DNA from: Edwardsiella piscicida
Lineage (GTDB): Bacteria > Pseudomonadota > Gammaproteobacteria > Enterobacterales > Enterobacteriaceae
Length of the DNA: 64,000 nt
Direction: 5' to 3'
Assembly (NCBI RefSeq): GCF_001896205.1
Contig: NZ_MPNU01000001.1
Location: forward strand, 2,817,467 to 2,881,466
Every line of letters begins with the position of its first letter. Within the stretch, counting starts at the first letter, position 1. The notes beneath the pieces are model-generated. The model did no database searches. It had not been told where the DNA came from and worked only from the letters and a program-made list of their open reading frames with translations. Position numbers and translations under genes: made by a program. This document shows positions 22,293 to 31,800 of the stretch, piece after piece.

Positions 22293-24848
22293 ATGCTTAT
22301 GGATATGAACGCCCGCCTCAACAAACTAAAATTAAAGCGGAGATATTTACCGCTCTTATTTCTGCCGCTGGCGGCCTGGGCTGATAATCCCCCAGCAACG
22401 CAGACGCTGGCCAACAATAGCCCTCCCCCGATGACGATTGCCGCGACGAATACGGCGACGCTGGCCATGGCGCGCGGCATGGCGCTAGCATCGGGAGAAC
22501 TGCTGGCGCATTCGCGCTACGGCAAGATATTAACCCCCAGCGCCATGGCGCTGACGCTGGTGATCCCCCAGTTGGCCGAAGCGCAGATGGAGGGCGCACT
22601 GGCGCTCGACAGCGTGCAAATCGGCGATGAGCGTGCGGTGATCCGTTTCCTGCGGCAGGCCGGACTGGCGCCGGAGTATGCCCGTCAGGCCGCGACACAG
22701 CTGGCGCAGGGGGTGAATCATGACGCCCGCTGTAAGGGGAGCCGCAGCCAGTGCGTGGTGAACAGCGACGGCATGGCGGTGGTCATCGACTACTATGCGC
22801 GCCAGGTGCGCCTGTTCTTCGCCCCGGCATGGTTTATCCGCGATGAGCGTCAGGTGGAATATCTGCAGAGCGGCAGCGGCCGCATGGCGCTGATCAACCA
22901 CGCCAGCCTCTCCGCCAACCGCTACAGCAGCGGCAGCAGCATCTACGCCCGCGATTACGGCCTGCTCGGCCTGCCCGGCGGCTACCTGAAATATGACGCC
23001 TCCGCCAACGAAACGCGGGTCGATGTCAGCGACTTCAACTATGTTTTTCAGCGCGGTTGGCTCAAGGCGCAGCTGGGCGCCATCGGCAATGGCTACGACT
23101 TTAACCCCTCGACGCAGCGCAGCCTGTTCCGTAACAGCCAGATGAGCGGCGCCATGGTGGGGAACTCCGCGGAGCTACGGGTACGCGACCGCAGCGATCG
23201 CAGCTACGGCTACTACGCCCCCCTGCCGGGGGTCCTTGAGGTGTGGCGTGACGATAAGCTGCTGCTGCGGCGCAGCGTGACGGCAGGCCGGGGGGAGCTC
23301 TCCTACCAGACGTTACCGAGCGGGATCTATCAGGCGCAGGTACAGATAAAGGGGTTGAATGATGAGATCTTCTCCAGCCAGTCGCTGCTGATCGTCAACG
23401 ATGGCCCCGCGCTAGAGGGAATGAGCAGCCATATCACCGCCGCTCATCTGGACAGGCACGGCTACTATGGCAATAGCTGGATGAGCGAGCTGGGCGTCAC
23501 CGTGCCCGTCGGCCCGCGTCTGAGTCTCTCCGCCCTGGGGAACTACGTGAGCGGAGATAACGGCGAGTGGCTGGGCACCCTGGGCGCGGACTGGCGCAGC
23601 GGCGACATCACCCTGTCGATGCTGCAGACCCTGGGTAACAACGGCTACCTGAAGAGCGATGCCATCGCCACCCTCTACCCGCTGTCGCTGCAGTTTACCC
23701 AGGAGCGCTACCGCCAGCGCAACAGTCGCGCGATCGACGCCCCCGCGCTGACGTTAACGCCGGAGGATGTCCTGGCGCCGGCAACGCTGCCGGACTACCG
23801 CCGCGATAATCCCGGCGAGACCCTGACCCGCCGCAGTCTGCTGGCAAACTACAGTGTGTCCCTGACGACGAATCACTCCCTGCAGCTGGGCTATCAATGG
23901 TTTGATGAGCGCGCGCAGCGTAGCAACAACTACAATGTAACCCTGTTTAGTCGCCTGTGGTGGGAGATCAACCTGACCGCGGGCGTAAATTATACCCGCC
24001 GCGATCTCTGGAGTGCCAATCTCGGCCTCTCGATTCCGTTCGGTAGCCTGCAGGCGAGCAGCTACTACCTACAGCAGAATCACGGACGCTGGCGTAGCCA
24101 GAACACGCTCAATTACACCCAGAACCTTGGCGAGGCCTGGTCGGTCAACGCCCAGGCGGGCCAGCAGTTTGCCAATAACGGCCCGCAGAGCAGCCTCTCG
24201 TTCGGCGGGACCTATCAGGGCCTCATCGATGCCCGTAGCCAGATCTATCTGGCCAGCGACCAGCACGGCGTCACGGGCAGCCTGGATCTGCAGTCCCATC
24301 AGGTGGTTTCCGCGCAGGGGATCTCGTTCCACAGCGCTAGCGAGCTGGGCCAGAACGCCATTCTGCGTCTGCCCCCGCAGCCCACAGGCGAGGTTCAGCT
24401 GGCGTTAAAAGATCAGGCCAGCGGCCATACTCGCTATTACGCCCAGGGAGAGGGGCGGATCGTCGCCCTGCCGGCCTACAGCCGCTACCAGCTGGAGGGG
24501 CGCCTGATCGGCAGCGACAGGGTCTTCGATAACCACCAGTCCCACTACCGACGTCAGGTGGATCTGCTGCCGGGGCGGATGATCGACGCCGGGCGCCCGG
24601 TGTTCTCGGTGCGCAATCAGGCGGTGCTGGTCCGGCGTGACGGCAAGGCCATCGATCAATTGCGCTGCGAGGGCGCCGGCTGCATCAACGTGCGGCGGGT
24701 ACAGGAGGGGCTGTTTATTCTGCAGCTACAGCAAAATGGGGCGATCCATCTGCTTTCCGACGGTGAGCGCTGTGCCACGCTGCCCTCGGCAACGGCACTC
24801 CCCGCCGATCAACTACCCATCGTGGAGTGTCAGCGTGAAAAAGTATAA
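22293..24848 (+). CDS. Outer-membrane usher, alternate chaperone-usher family
   Basis: An 851-residue usher with a signal peptide (LPLLFLPLAAWA). The body shows many alternating beta-strands of a large barrel, for example SGGYLKYDASANETRVDVSDFNY and the LPGVLEVWRDDKLLLRRSVTAGRGELSY plug/N-domain segment, resembling TcfC/CfaC-type ushers. It assembles pilins on the cell surface. Its 3' end overlaps the next gene by 14 bases, so they are translationally coupled. Confidence 0.85.
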   Translation: MLMDMNARLNKLKLKRRYLPLLFLPLAAWADNPPATQTLANNSPPPMTIAATNTATLAMARGMALASGELLAHSRYGKILTPSAMALTLVIPQLAEAQMEGALALDSVQIGDERAVIRFLRQAGLAPEYARQAATQLAQGVNHDARCKGSRSQCVVNSDGMAVVIDYYARQVRLFFAPAWFIRDERQVEYLQSGSGRMALINHASLSANRYSSGSSIYARDYGLLGLPGGYLKYDASANETRVDVSDFNYVFQRGWLKAQLGAIGNGYDFNPSTQRSLFRNSQMSGAMVGNSAELRVRDRSDRSYGYYAPLPGVLEVWRDDKLLLRRSVTAGRGELSYQTLPSGIYQAQVQIKGLNDEIFSSQSLLIVNDGPALEGMSSHITAAHLDRHGYYGNSWMSELGVTVPVGPRLSLSALGNYVSGDNGEWLGTLGADWRSGDITLSMLQTLGNNGYLKSDAIATLYPLSLQFTQERYRQRNSRAIDAPALTLTPEDVLAPATLPDYRRDNPGETLTRRSLLANYSVSLTTNHSLQLGYQWFDERAQRSNNYNVTLFSRLWWEINLTAGVNYTRRDLWSANLGLSIPFGSLQASSYYLQQNHGRWRSQNTLNYTQNLGEAWSVNAQAGQQFANNGPQSSLSFGGTYQGLIDARSQIYLASDQHGVTGSLDLQSHQVVSAQGISFHSASELGQNAILRLPPQPTGEVQLALKDQASGHTRYYAQGEGRIVALPAYSRYQLEGRLIGSDRVFDNHQSHYRRQVDLLPGRMIDAGRPVFSVRNQAVLVRRDGKAIDQLRCEGAGCINVRRVQEGLFILQLQQNGAIHLLSDGERCATLPSATALPADQLPIVECQREKV

Positions 24849-25455
24849 CCCCCCCCTCGGGCTGGTATTCCTTCTGCTGGCGGGGGCGGCCTCGGCCGCG
24901 ACAATCACCAATAATAGCCAACGAATAGAGGAGACGCTGCTGCTGACCGCCGATATCGATCTGGGCCAGAGTGTCGTCGCGCCGCTGGAGGTGATCAGCA
25001 ATACCCCGCCCTTTCAGCATATCCTCTGGGACAGCGCGACCCGACGCTTCAGTGAGATGAGGATCTCGCTGCGCGCGCTGAGCGGGAGTCACGGCCAGCC
25101 GCTGCTGCTGGATATCCTCAGCGACAGCTACCTCTGCGCCAGCATCTCCCCCCAGGCCAGCGCACAGATCACCTTCTCCGCGATCAATGCGGGATACACC
25201 TACGCTGTCGAGACCGGCGGGCGCACGGTCGCCACGCTGCGCTCAGGCGGCGCGACGCGGCATACCTTTGAGACCGGGCAATGGCAGTATTCAGGCGCGC
25301 TTTCCGGCGCCGAGCGCGGCAAATATCTGCTGGATTTTTTACTCAGGGTGACGCTGCCCGATATCGCGGAGAAGCTACCTGACCATCCGGCACCGGTAAT
25401 CTGCGACGGGCAGGTGATACTGATGGTCAGTACGCCGCTCGCGGCCTCATCGTAA
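24835..25455 (+). CDS. Minor fimbrial subunit or accessory protein, 206 aa
   Basis: The frame starts with GTG at 24835, overlapping the usher end, with GGAG seven bases upstream. The product has a signal peptide (GLVFLLLAGAASA) and a mature part with two well separated cysteines and beta-rich character. It is not clearly a chaperone or tip adhesin; its place between usher and adhesin suggests a minor pilin. I do not recognise a precise family. Confidence 0.65.
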   Translation: MKKYNPPLGLVFLLLAGAASAATITNNSQRIEETLLLTADIDLGQSVVAPLEVISNTPPFQHILWDSATRRFSEMRISLRALSGSHGQPLLLDILSDSYLCASISPQASAQITFSAINAGYTYAVETGGRTVATLRSGGATRHTFETGQWQYSGALSGAERGKYLLDFLLRVTLPDIAEKLPDHPAPVICDGQVILMVSTPLAASS

Positions 25456-25558
25456 CCCCGGCAATGACGGCTCACCGCCGGGCCCCCCGCGCTAAGACGT
25501 GCGGCTAAGGGCGGCGGGCCCGGGGCCTGTCTAACCGTTCAACCTCGTGGGTAGGAAA

Positions 25559-26686
25559 ATGTTATCGAAGAAAATAAAGCGCCTCTCTGTTACCGCTCGC
25601 ACGCGTTGGCTCTGCTTTCTGCTGAGCGTATCCATTGTCTCACCGCTGTGGGCGGTACGGATCGGCGTCAATACGTATAATGACATTGCAAGGATTGCCT
25701 ATGGTGACAATATAGATACGATTGATGGCGGTATCATCCGTGCTAATGACGGCTATAGCAGCATCACCGGCTTTCAGTTAAATGACGTTGGTGATAGCGC
25801 CGGACGTCACTTCCGCGATAACAGCTTATTCAGCGTTACGCTGACCGGTTATCAACATGGGCAGACCATCCAACTGCCCGTTAAACTGGGGCAGACGACC
25901 TTCAATACTCGGTCGAATAGGGCAACACATTTTCATGATAATAATACGGTCGTCAATAATGGCTGCGTTAGCATAGAGCCGTCGACCATTTATCTTCCCA
26001 TCGGAGAGCAAACGGTCGATATCGTGCCGGGTAACAATATCAGCCAAAACTGCAGCGGAAATAGCGTCGAATTCCGTTACACTGATATTAAGCCCGCGCA
26101 GGGTATCCGCCGTGAGGTGCTGTTCGATCTCCCCTCTATGATGCGCACCGAGGCGTATCAGCGACTGCCGCCCGATCTCTACTTTTTCCAGGGCAGCGTA
26201 TCGGGCCTGGAGCACTGGAAAGCCCGCGTCGGCGGCTCACGCGATTTTCCCCTGCCCCTTACTATCAACATTCGTAAGCAGGCCTACTTCACCGGGCTCT
26301 CCCTGCCCGCAACCACCCTGCCGCTGAGGGTCACCTATGCCGATCAGCGGGTACGGGGCAGCGCCTCAATGCCGATAACCCTGCAAGGGGCCTTCGACCC
26401 GGCCTTTGGCCAGGTCAGACTCAGCGCGCGCTCCAGCGGCAGCTTCTCGCTGCGCAGTGGCAGCAGCGAAGTACCCTATCGGGCCGAGGCGGTGGTCAAT
26501 CAGCGGCGCTACGCGCTCAATGACGGCAGCAGCGCCAGCGCACCGGTCGTATTGGGGAACCTTAACGATGTGCGCCAGATCCCCCTGCAGCTGGAGGTGA
26601 CGTTCGATAGCCCCCGCAGCCAGATTAGCGTCAGCGGAAGCTATCGCGATAACCTGACGCTGATCGCCGAGGTGCCACTGGTATAG
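25559..26686 (+). CDS. Putative fimbrial tip adhesin, CS1 type (CfaE/CooD-like)
   Basis: A 375-residue secreted protein, the last gene of the operon, with a signal peptide (WLCFLLSVSIVSPLWA). It has an N-terminal domain of about 200 residues containing one Cys pair, and a C-terminal pilin-like domain (PLPLTINIRKQAYFTGLSLPATTLPLRV onward) that would receive a donor strand. Two-domain tip adhesins of alternate chaperone-usher fimbriae have this layout and size. The ATG at 25559 is preceded by TAGGAAA. Ligand specificity cannot be inferred. Confidence 0.7.
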   Translation: MLSKKIKRLSVTARTRWLCFLLSVSIVSPLWAVRIGVNTYNDIARIAYGDNIDTIDGGIIRANDGYSSITGFQLNDVGDSAGRHFRDNSLFSVTLTGYQHGQTIQLPVKLGQTTFNTRSNRATHFHDNNTVVNNGCVSIEPSTIYLPIGEQTVDIVPGNNISQNCSGNSVEFRYTDIKPAQGIRREVLFDLPSMMRTEAYQRLPPDLYFFQGSVSGLEHWKARVGGSRDFPLPLTINIRKQAYFTGLSLPATTLPLRVTYADQRVRGSASMPITLQGAFDPAFGQVRLSARSSGSFSLRSGSSEVPYRAEAVVNQRRYALNDGSSASAPVVLGNLNDVRQIPLQLEVTFDSPRSQISVSGSYRDNLTLIAEVPLV

Positions 26687-26728
26687 ACTGACACAATACC
26701 GCTGGCGCATCCAATAATGCGATCCGAT

Positions 26729-26749
26729 GCCCGGCGATGATCGCCGGGC
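26729..26749 (+). terminator. Hairpin after the fimbrial operon
   Basis: GCCCGGCGA and TCGCCGGGC form a nine-base-pair stem with a TGA loop, 43 bases after the adhesin stop. The following T content is poor, so it may be a weak terminator or a 3'-stabilising structure. Confidence 0.55.
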
Positions 26750-27249
26750 GCTATTCCACGGCGGCATATCTCGTCGCCGCGCGGTCGCGGCGGGACCGCG
26801 CCGGGTGCGTCCAGGCGCAGGGGCATCCCTCTTTATTGGTGGGCATGGCATCGCGGGGAAATACCACACGAACGTAATATGATCATCCCTTATTTATATG
26901 ATTTATTCTTATTAAATAAAACACTAATCTATATCGATCTATTTTTATAAATAAAAATAAAAACATCTTGTTGATATCCATCGCCATTATTCCTTTCACT
27001 CCCCCAGCCCGTATAACCGCCGCGTCATAAACGGCGCCATCATTGATCTGACGCAGTTTTTAGCCGCCATTTTGGCGTAGTTTTATCCACAATCTCATTT
27101 TTATTGTTTGCTGCCCCGCCCTATCCCACCGCGGTGGGCCGCCGGGCCGCCATTTTTTTATCGATGAACCCATACTGCCTCGCCCTACGGGTGGCGGTAG
27201 GTTTTACGGTTGTCTCTTTTCCCTGTACAACAACTGATAAAGAAGCAAT
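26750..27249. other. Intergenic region upstream of GltD-like/PFOR operon
   Basis: No convincing gene is present. The stretch 26880-26970 is very AT-rich, with long A/T runs, and probably contains the promoter of the redox operon or bends DNA. No clear FNR, CRP or ArcA consensus was recognised by eye. Confidence 0.4.
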
Positions 27250-28887
27250 ATGATGAGCAAAAATCAACGTGATATGACGCAGCCACCGGATCTGGGCGCC
27301 GCCTCAGGCACCGGCCCTATCCGCAGCCAACGCCCCGTCTATCGGGATTCCCTGCCCCCCTGTAATCATGCCTGCCCCGCCGGCGAAAACATTCAGGCCT
27401 GGCTGGCGCTGGTGCAAGCGCAGCGCTATGAAGAGGCCTGGCAAAGCCTGATCGCCAACAACCCGATGCCGGCGATCCACGGCCGCGTCTGCTACCATCC
27501 CTGCGAACAGGCCTGCAATCGCCTGCAGGCCGATCAGCCGGTCAGCATTCACGCCGTCGAGCGCTTCCTGGGTGACATGGCGCTGGAGCAGCGCTGGAAA
27601 CCCCGCATCGACGCCGTCGACAGCGGTAAAAAGGTGCTGGTGATCGGCGCCGGCCCCTCCGGTCTCTCCTGCGCCTGGCACCTGCGCCGCCTGGGCCACC
27701 GGGTTGAGATCCGCGAGGCGGGACCGATGCCCGGCGGGATGATGCGCTTCGGTATTCCCGCCTACCGCATGCCGCGCGACATCCTCGACCGGGAAATCGA
27801 CACCCTCCTCTCCACCGGCATCACCCTCACCCTGAACCATAAAGTCGACGACGTGCAGCAAGAGATGCACGACGGCGGCTTCGACGCCGTCTTTATGGCT
27901 ATCGGCGCCCATCTGGCGAAAAAAACCGATATTCCGGCGCGCGAGGCGGGGAAAATCCTGGACGCCGTCGGCTATCTGGCCGCCGTCGAACGCGGTGAGG
28001 CGCCGAAGCTGGGGCGGCGGGTCGCCATTTACGGCGGGGGGAACACCGCCATGGACGCCGCGCGCACCGCGCGACGCCTCGGCGCCGACGAGGCGATGAT
28101 CATCTACCGCCGCGACATGGCGCATATGCCGGCCCACGCCTTTGAGGCCGAAGAGGCCATGGAGGAGGGGATCAAGATCAACTGGCTGCGCACCATCCGC
28201 AACATTGACAGCACCACCGTGACCGTAGAGCAGATGACCATCGACGATCAGGGGCGCCCGCAGCCGACCGGCCGCTTTGAGACGCTGCAGGCCGACAGCC
28301 TGATCCTGGCGCTGGGCCAGGACGTCGATACCCGAGTGCTGACGCGTATTCCGGGGATCACCGTACGCCCGGACGGCATCGTCGAGGTAGATGAACATAT
28401 GATGACCGGCGTGCCCGGGCTGTTCGCCGGCGGCGACATGGTGCCCTCCGAGCGCACCGTCACCATCGCCACCGGCCACGGTAAAAAAGCGGCGCGTCAC
28501 ATCGACGGCTGGCTGCGTGACCACCCCTATCACAAAGCGCCCAGCGGGCCGACGCTGGCGTACCCGCGCCTGCACCTGTGGTTCAACACCGACGCCGACG
28601 CCACTCGTCAGCCGGAGGTGTCACCGGCGCAGCGCTGCGGATTTGACGAAATCATCGGTGGGCTAAGCAGCGAACAGGCGACCTATGAGGCCGCCCGCTG
28701 CTACTCCTGCGGCAACTGCTTCGAGTGCGACGGCTGCTACGGCGCCTGTCCGGAGGGGGCGGTGATCAAGCTGGGCAAAGGGCTGCATTACCGCTTCGAT
28801 TACGATAAATGCACCGGTTGCCAGGCCTGCTACCTGCAGTGCCCATGTCATGCCATTGAAATGATTGCCGAGGAGAACGCCCGATGA
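27250..28887 (+). CDS. GltD-like NAD(P)H/FAD iron-sulfur oxidoreductase
   Basis: A 545-residue member of the glutamate synthase small-subunit/NfnB-like family. It has an N-terminal Fe-S binding part (CNHACPAGENIQ near residue 38; HPCEQACNR near 80), an FAD Rossmann motif (GAGPSGLSCAW near 132), an NAD(P)H motif (GGGNTAMDAART near 261), and an added C-terminal two-cluster ferredoxin segment (CYSCGNCFECDGCYGACP near 483; CTGCQACYLQCPCHA near 520). It overlaps the pyruvate:flavodoxin oxidoreductase gene by four bases (ATGA). It probably passes electrons between NAD(P)H and the oxidoreductase's ferredoxin-like clusters. The electron acceptor is inferred, not shown. Confidence 0.88.
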   Translation: MMSKNQRDMTQPPDLGAASGTGPIRSQRPVYRDSLPPCNHACPAGENIQAWLALVQAQRYEEAWQSLIANNPMPAIHGRVCYHPCEQACNRLQADQPVSIHAVERFLGDMALEQRWKPRIDAVDSGKKVLVIGAGPSGLSCAWHLRRLGHRVEIREAGPMPGGMMRFGIPAYRMPRDILDREIDTLLSTGITLTLNHKVDDVQQEMHDGGFDAVFMAIGAHLAKKTDIPAREAGKILDAVGYLAAVERGEAPKLGRRVAIYGGGNTAMDAARTARRLGADEAMIIYRRDMAHMPAHAFEAEEAMEEGIKINWLRTIRNIDSTTVTVEQMTIDDQGRPQPTGRFETLQADSLILALGQDVDTRVLTRIPGITVRPDGIVEVDEHMMTGVPGLFAGGDMVPSERTVTIATGHGKKAARHIDGWLRDHPYHKAPSGPTLAYPRLHLWFNTDADATRQPEVSPAQRCGFDEIIGGLSSEQATYEAARCYSCGNCFECDGCYGACPEGAVIKLGKGLHYRFDYDKCTGCQACYLQCPCHAIEMIAEENAR

Positions 28888-31800
28888 GCCAGCCGGATAA
28901 TGATGTCATGATCGACGGTAATGAGGCCGCCGCCTGGGTCGCCTATAAACTGAGCGAGGTCTGCGCGATTTACCCCATCACCCCCAGCTCTACCATGGCG
29001 GAGCTGGCGGACGAGTGGGCCAGCCGCCATATCACCAACCTGTGGGGCAACGTTCCCGCCATTATGGAGATGCAGCATGAGGGGGGCGCCGCCGGGACGG
29101 TGCACGGTGCCCTGCAGGCGGGCGCCCTGAGCACCACCTTCACCTCGTCGCAGGGGCTGATGCTGATGCTGCCCAATATGTATAAGATCGCCGGCGAGCT
29201 GACCAGCGCGGTGTTCCACGTCGCCTCCCGCTCCCTGGCTACCCAGGGGCTGTCGATCTTTGGCGACCACCAAGACGTGATGGCGGCCCGCAGTACCGGC
29301 TTTGCCATGCTGAGCAGCGCCTCGGTTCAGCAGGCGCAGGATCTGGCGCTGATCGCCCACGCGGCGACCCTGGAGTCACGCATCCCCTTTGTCCACTTCT
29401 TCGACGGTTTCCGGACCTCGCACGAGGTCAACAAAATCCATACGCTGAGCGAAGACGATCTGCGCGAGATGATCGATGACGAACTGGTGTTGGCCCACCG
29501 CGCACGCGCGCTGAATCCGGACCGCCCGGTGATGCGCGGCACCGCGCAGAATCCGGATACCTATTTCCAGGGGCGCGAGAGCGTCAACGCCTACTACCAG
29601 CGCGTACCGGGCATCGTCGAGCGGCATATGGCCCGCTTTGCCGAGCTGACCGGGCGCCGCTATCGCCTGGTGGAGTACGACGGTCCGGCCGACGCCCGCC
29701 ACGTGGTGGTGGTAATGGGCTCCGCCGCCGCCACCCTGCGTCAGACCGCCGCCCTGCTCAACCGGGACGGCGGCAGCAATGGCGTGCTGACGCTGCACCT
29801 CTACCGCCCCTTCCCCAGCGAGGCCTTTCTGAATGCGTTGCCCGCCGCCTGCCAGGTGGTCACGGTGCTCGATCGCACCAAAGAGCCGGGCGCGCAGGGG
29901 GAGCCGCTGTATCAGGATGTGCTGGCGACCCTGGTCTATGGGGTGCAGCACGGCCTGCGCGCCGCGCTGCCGCGCCTGAGCGGCGGGCGCTACGGTCTCT
30001 CCTCCAAAGAGTTTACCCCGGCGATGGCGCGCGCCGTATTCGAACAGCAGCAGGCCGCCAGCGCGCGTCCGTTCTTTACCATCGGCATCCACGACGACGT
30101 CAGCGGGCTGAGCCTCCCCTGGGACGCCGACTGGAAGCCCGAACCTGACGATCAGATCCGCGCCCTGTTCTTCGGCCTCGGCGCCGACGGCACCGTCGGC
30201 GCCAACAAGAACAGCATTAAGATTATCGGCGGGCTGCCCGACTTCTACGCCCAGGGCTATTTCGTCTATGACTCGCGCAAGTCGGGATCGCGCACCACCT
30301 CGCACCTGCGCTTTGGGCCACGCCCCATCGACTCCCCCTACCTGATCGGCAGCGCCAACTTTATCGGCTGCCACCAGTTCAACTTTGTCCACACGCTGGA
30401 TATGCTGGAGCACGCGCGCCCCGGCGCCACTTTCCTGCTCAACAGCCCCTACCCGGCCGAGGCGGTCTGGTCCCATCTGCCGGCGGCGATGCAGCGGCAG
30501 ATCCGCGCAAAAGCCCTGGCGTTTTATGTCATCGACGCCGCCGCGGTCGCGCAGGAGGTCGGCATGGGCAGCCGCATCAATACCATCATGCAGACCTGCT
30601 TTTTTGCCCTCTCCGGCGTGATGGACAAGGAGAAGGCGATCGCGCTCATCAAGAGCAGCATCCGCAAGACCTACGGGAAGAAGGGAGAGGATGTGGTGCA
30701 GAAGAACTTTCTGGCCGTCGATAAAACCCTGGAGCATCTGCATGCGGTGACGCCGCCGGCGACGGACACCCTCTCGGAGGAGCAGGGCTGGCACCTGCCG
30801 ACAACGGCGCCGCGCTTCGTACGCGAGGTCACCGCGCCGATGCTGCTCGACCGCGGCGAACGGATTCCGGTCTCGCTGCTGCCGGCCGACGGCACCTATC
30901 CCACCGGCACCACCCGCTTTGAAAAACGCAATATCGCCCTGGAGATCCCCGCCTGGCGCCCGGATCTGTGCATCCAGTGCGGCAACTGCGCCTTTGTCTG
31001 CCCCCATGCCGCCATCCGCGCCAAGTTTTACCATCAGGATCTGCTCGACGGCGCGCCGCAGGATTTCCGCTCTGCGCCGATCAGCGCGCGCGGTTTCCCG
31101 GAGACCCGCTATACCCTGCAGGTCTACCCGGAGGATTGCACCGGCTGTGGGCTGTGCGTTGAGGCCTGTCCGGTGCGTCATACGGAGGCGGGTCAACCCA
31201 CCCCGCAGCGCGCCATCAGCATGCAGGACAAGCTGCCGCTGCTCGAGGCCGAAAAGCGGGCGCTGGCGTGGTTTGAGCACCTGCCGTGGCCGAATCGGGC
31301 GCGGGTCGACTTCTCCAACGTGCGCGGCGTACAGTTCCTTGAGCCGCTGTTTGAGTTCTCCGGCGCCTGCAGCGGCTGCGGCGAGACGCCGTACCTGAAG
31401 ACCCTCACCCAGCTGTTCGGCGACCGGATGATGGTGGCTAACGCCACCGGCTGCTCCTCTATCTACGGCGGCAACCTGCCGACCACCCCCTGGAGCCACA
31501 ACGCCGAAGGGCGGGGCCCGGCCTGGTCCAACTCGCTGTTTGAGGACAACGCCGAATTCGGCCTGGGCTTCCGCCTGGCCGCCGATAAACACCTGGCGAT
31601 GGCGCAGAGCCAGCTACAGGCGCTGGCGCCCCAGATCGGCGCCGATCTGGTCGCCGAGATCCTGCAGGCTCCGCAGCAGCAGGAAAGTCAGATCTGCGCC
31701 CAGCGCGCCCGTCTGCAGCAGGTGCGCGATCGCCTGAGCCGCCTGCGCGGCGCGCAGATCGATAGCCTGCTGAGCCTGCTGGATCACCTGGTGCGTCGGT

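Noticed and set aside
25456-25546. Terminator between the minor subunit and adhesin genes
   Set aside because: The GC-rich stretches are only partly complementary and there is no T-run; the genes probably stay in one operon.
27304-28575. 423-codon open frame antisense to the GltD-like gene
   Set aside because: Same cause: it mirrors the GC-rich sense gene and shows no recognisable domain or ribosome-binding site.
29376-31592. 738-codon open frame antisense to nifJ
   Set aside because: Long antisense frames are common opposite GC-rich genes. The composition is low-complexity Gly/Ala/Arg/His, no domain is seen, and the plus strand encodes a complete NifJ.
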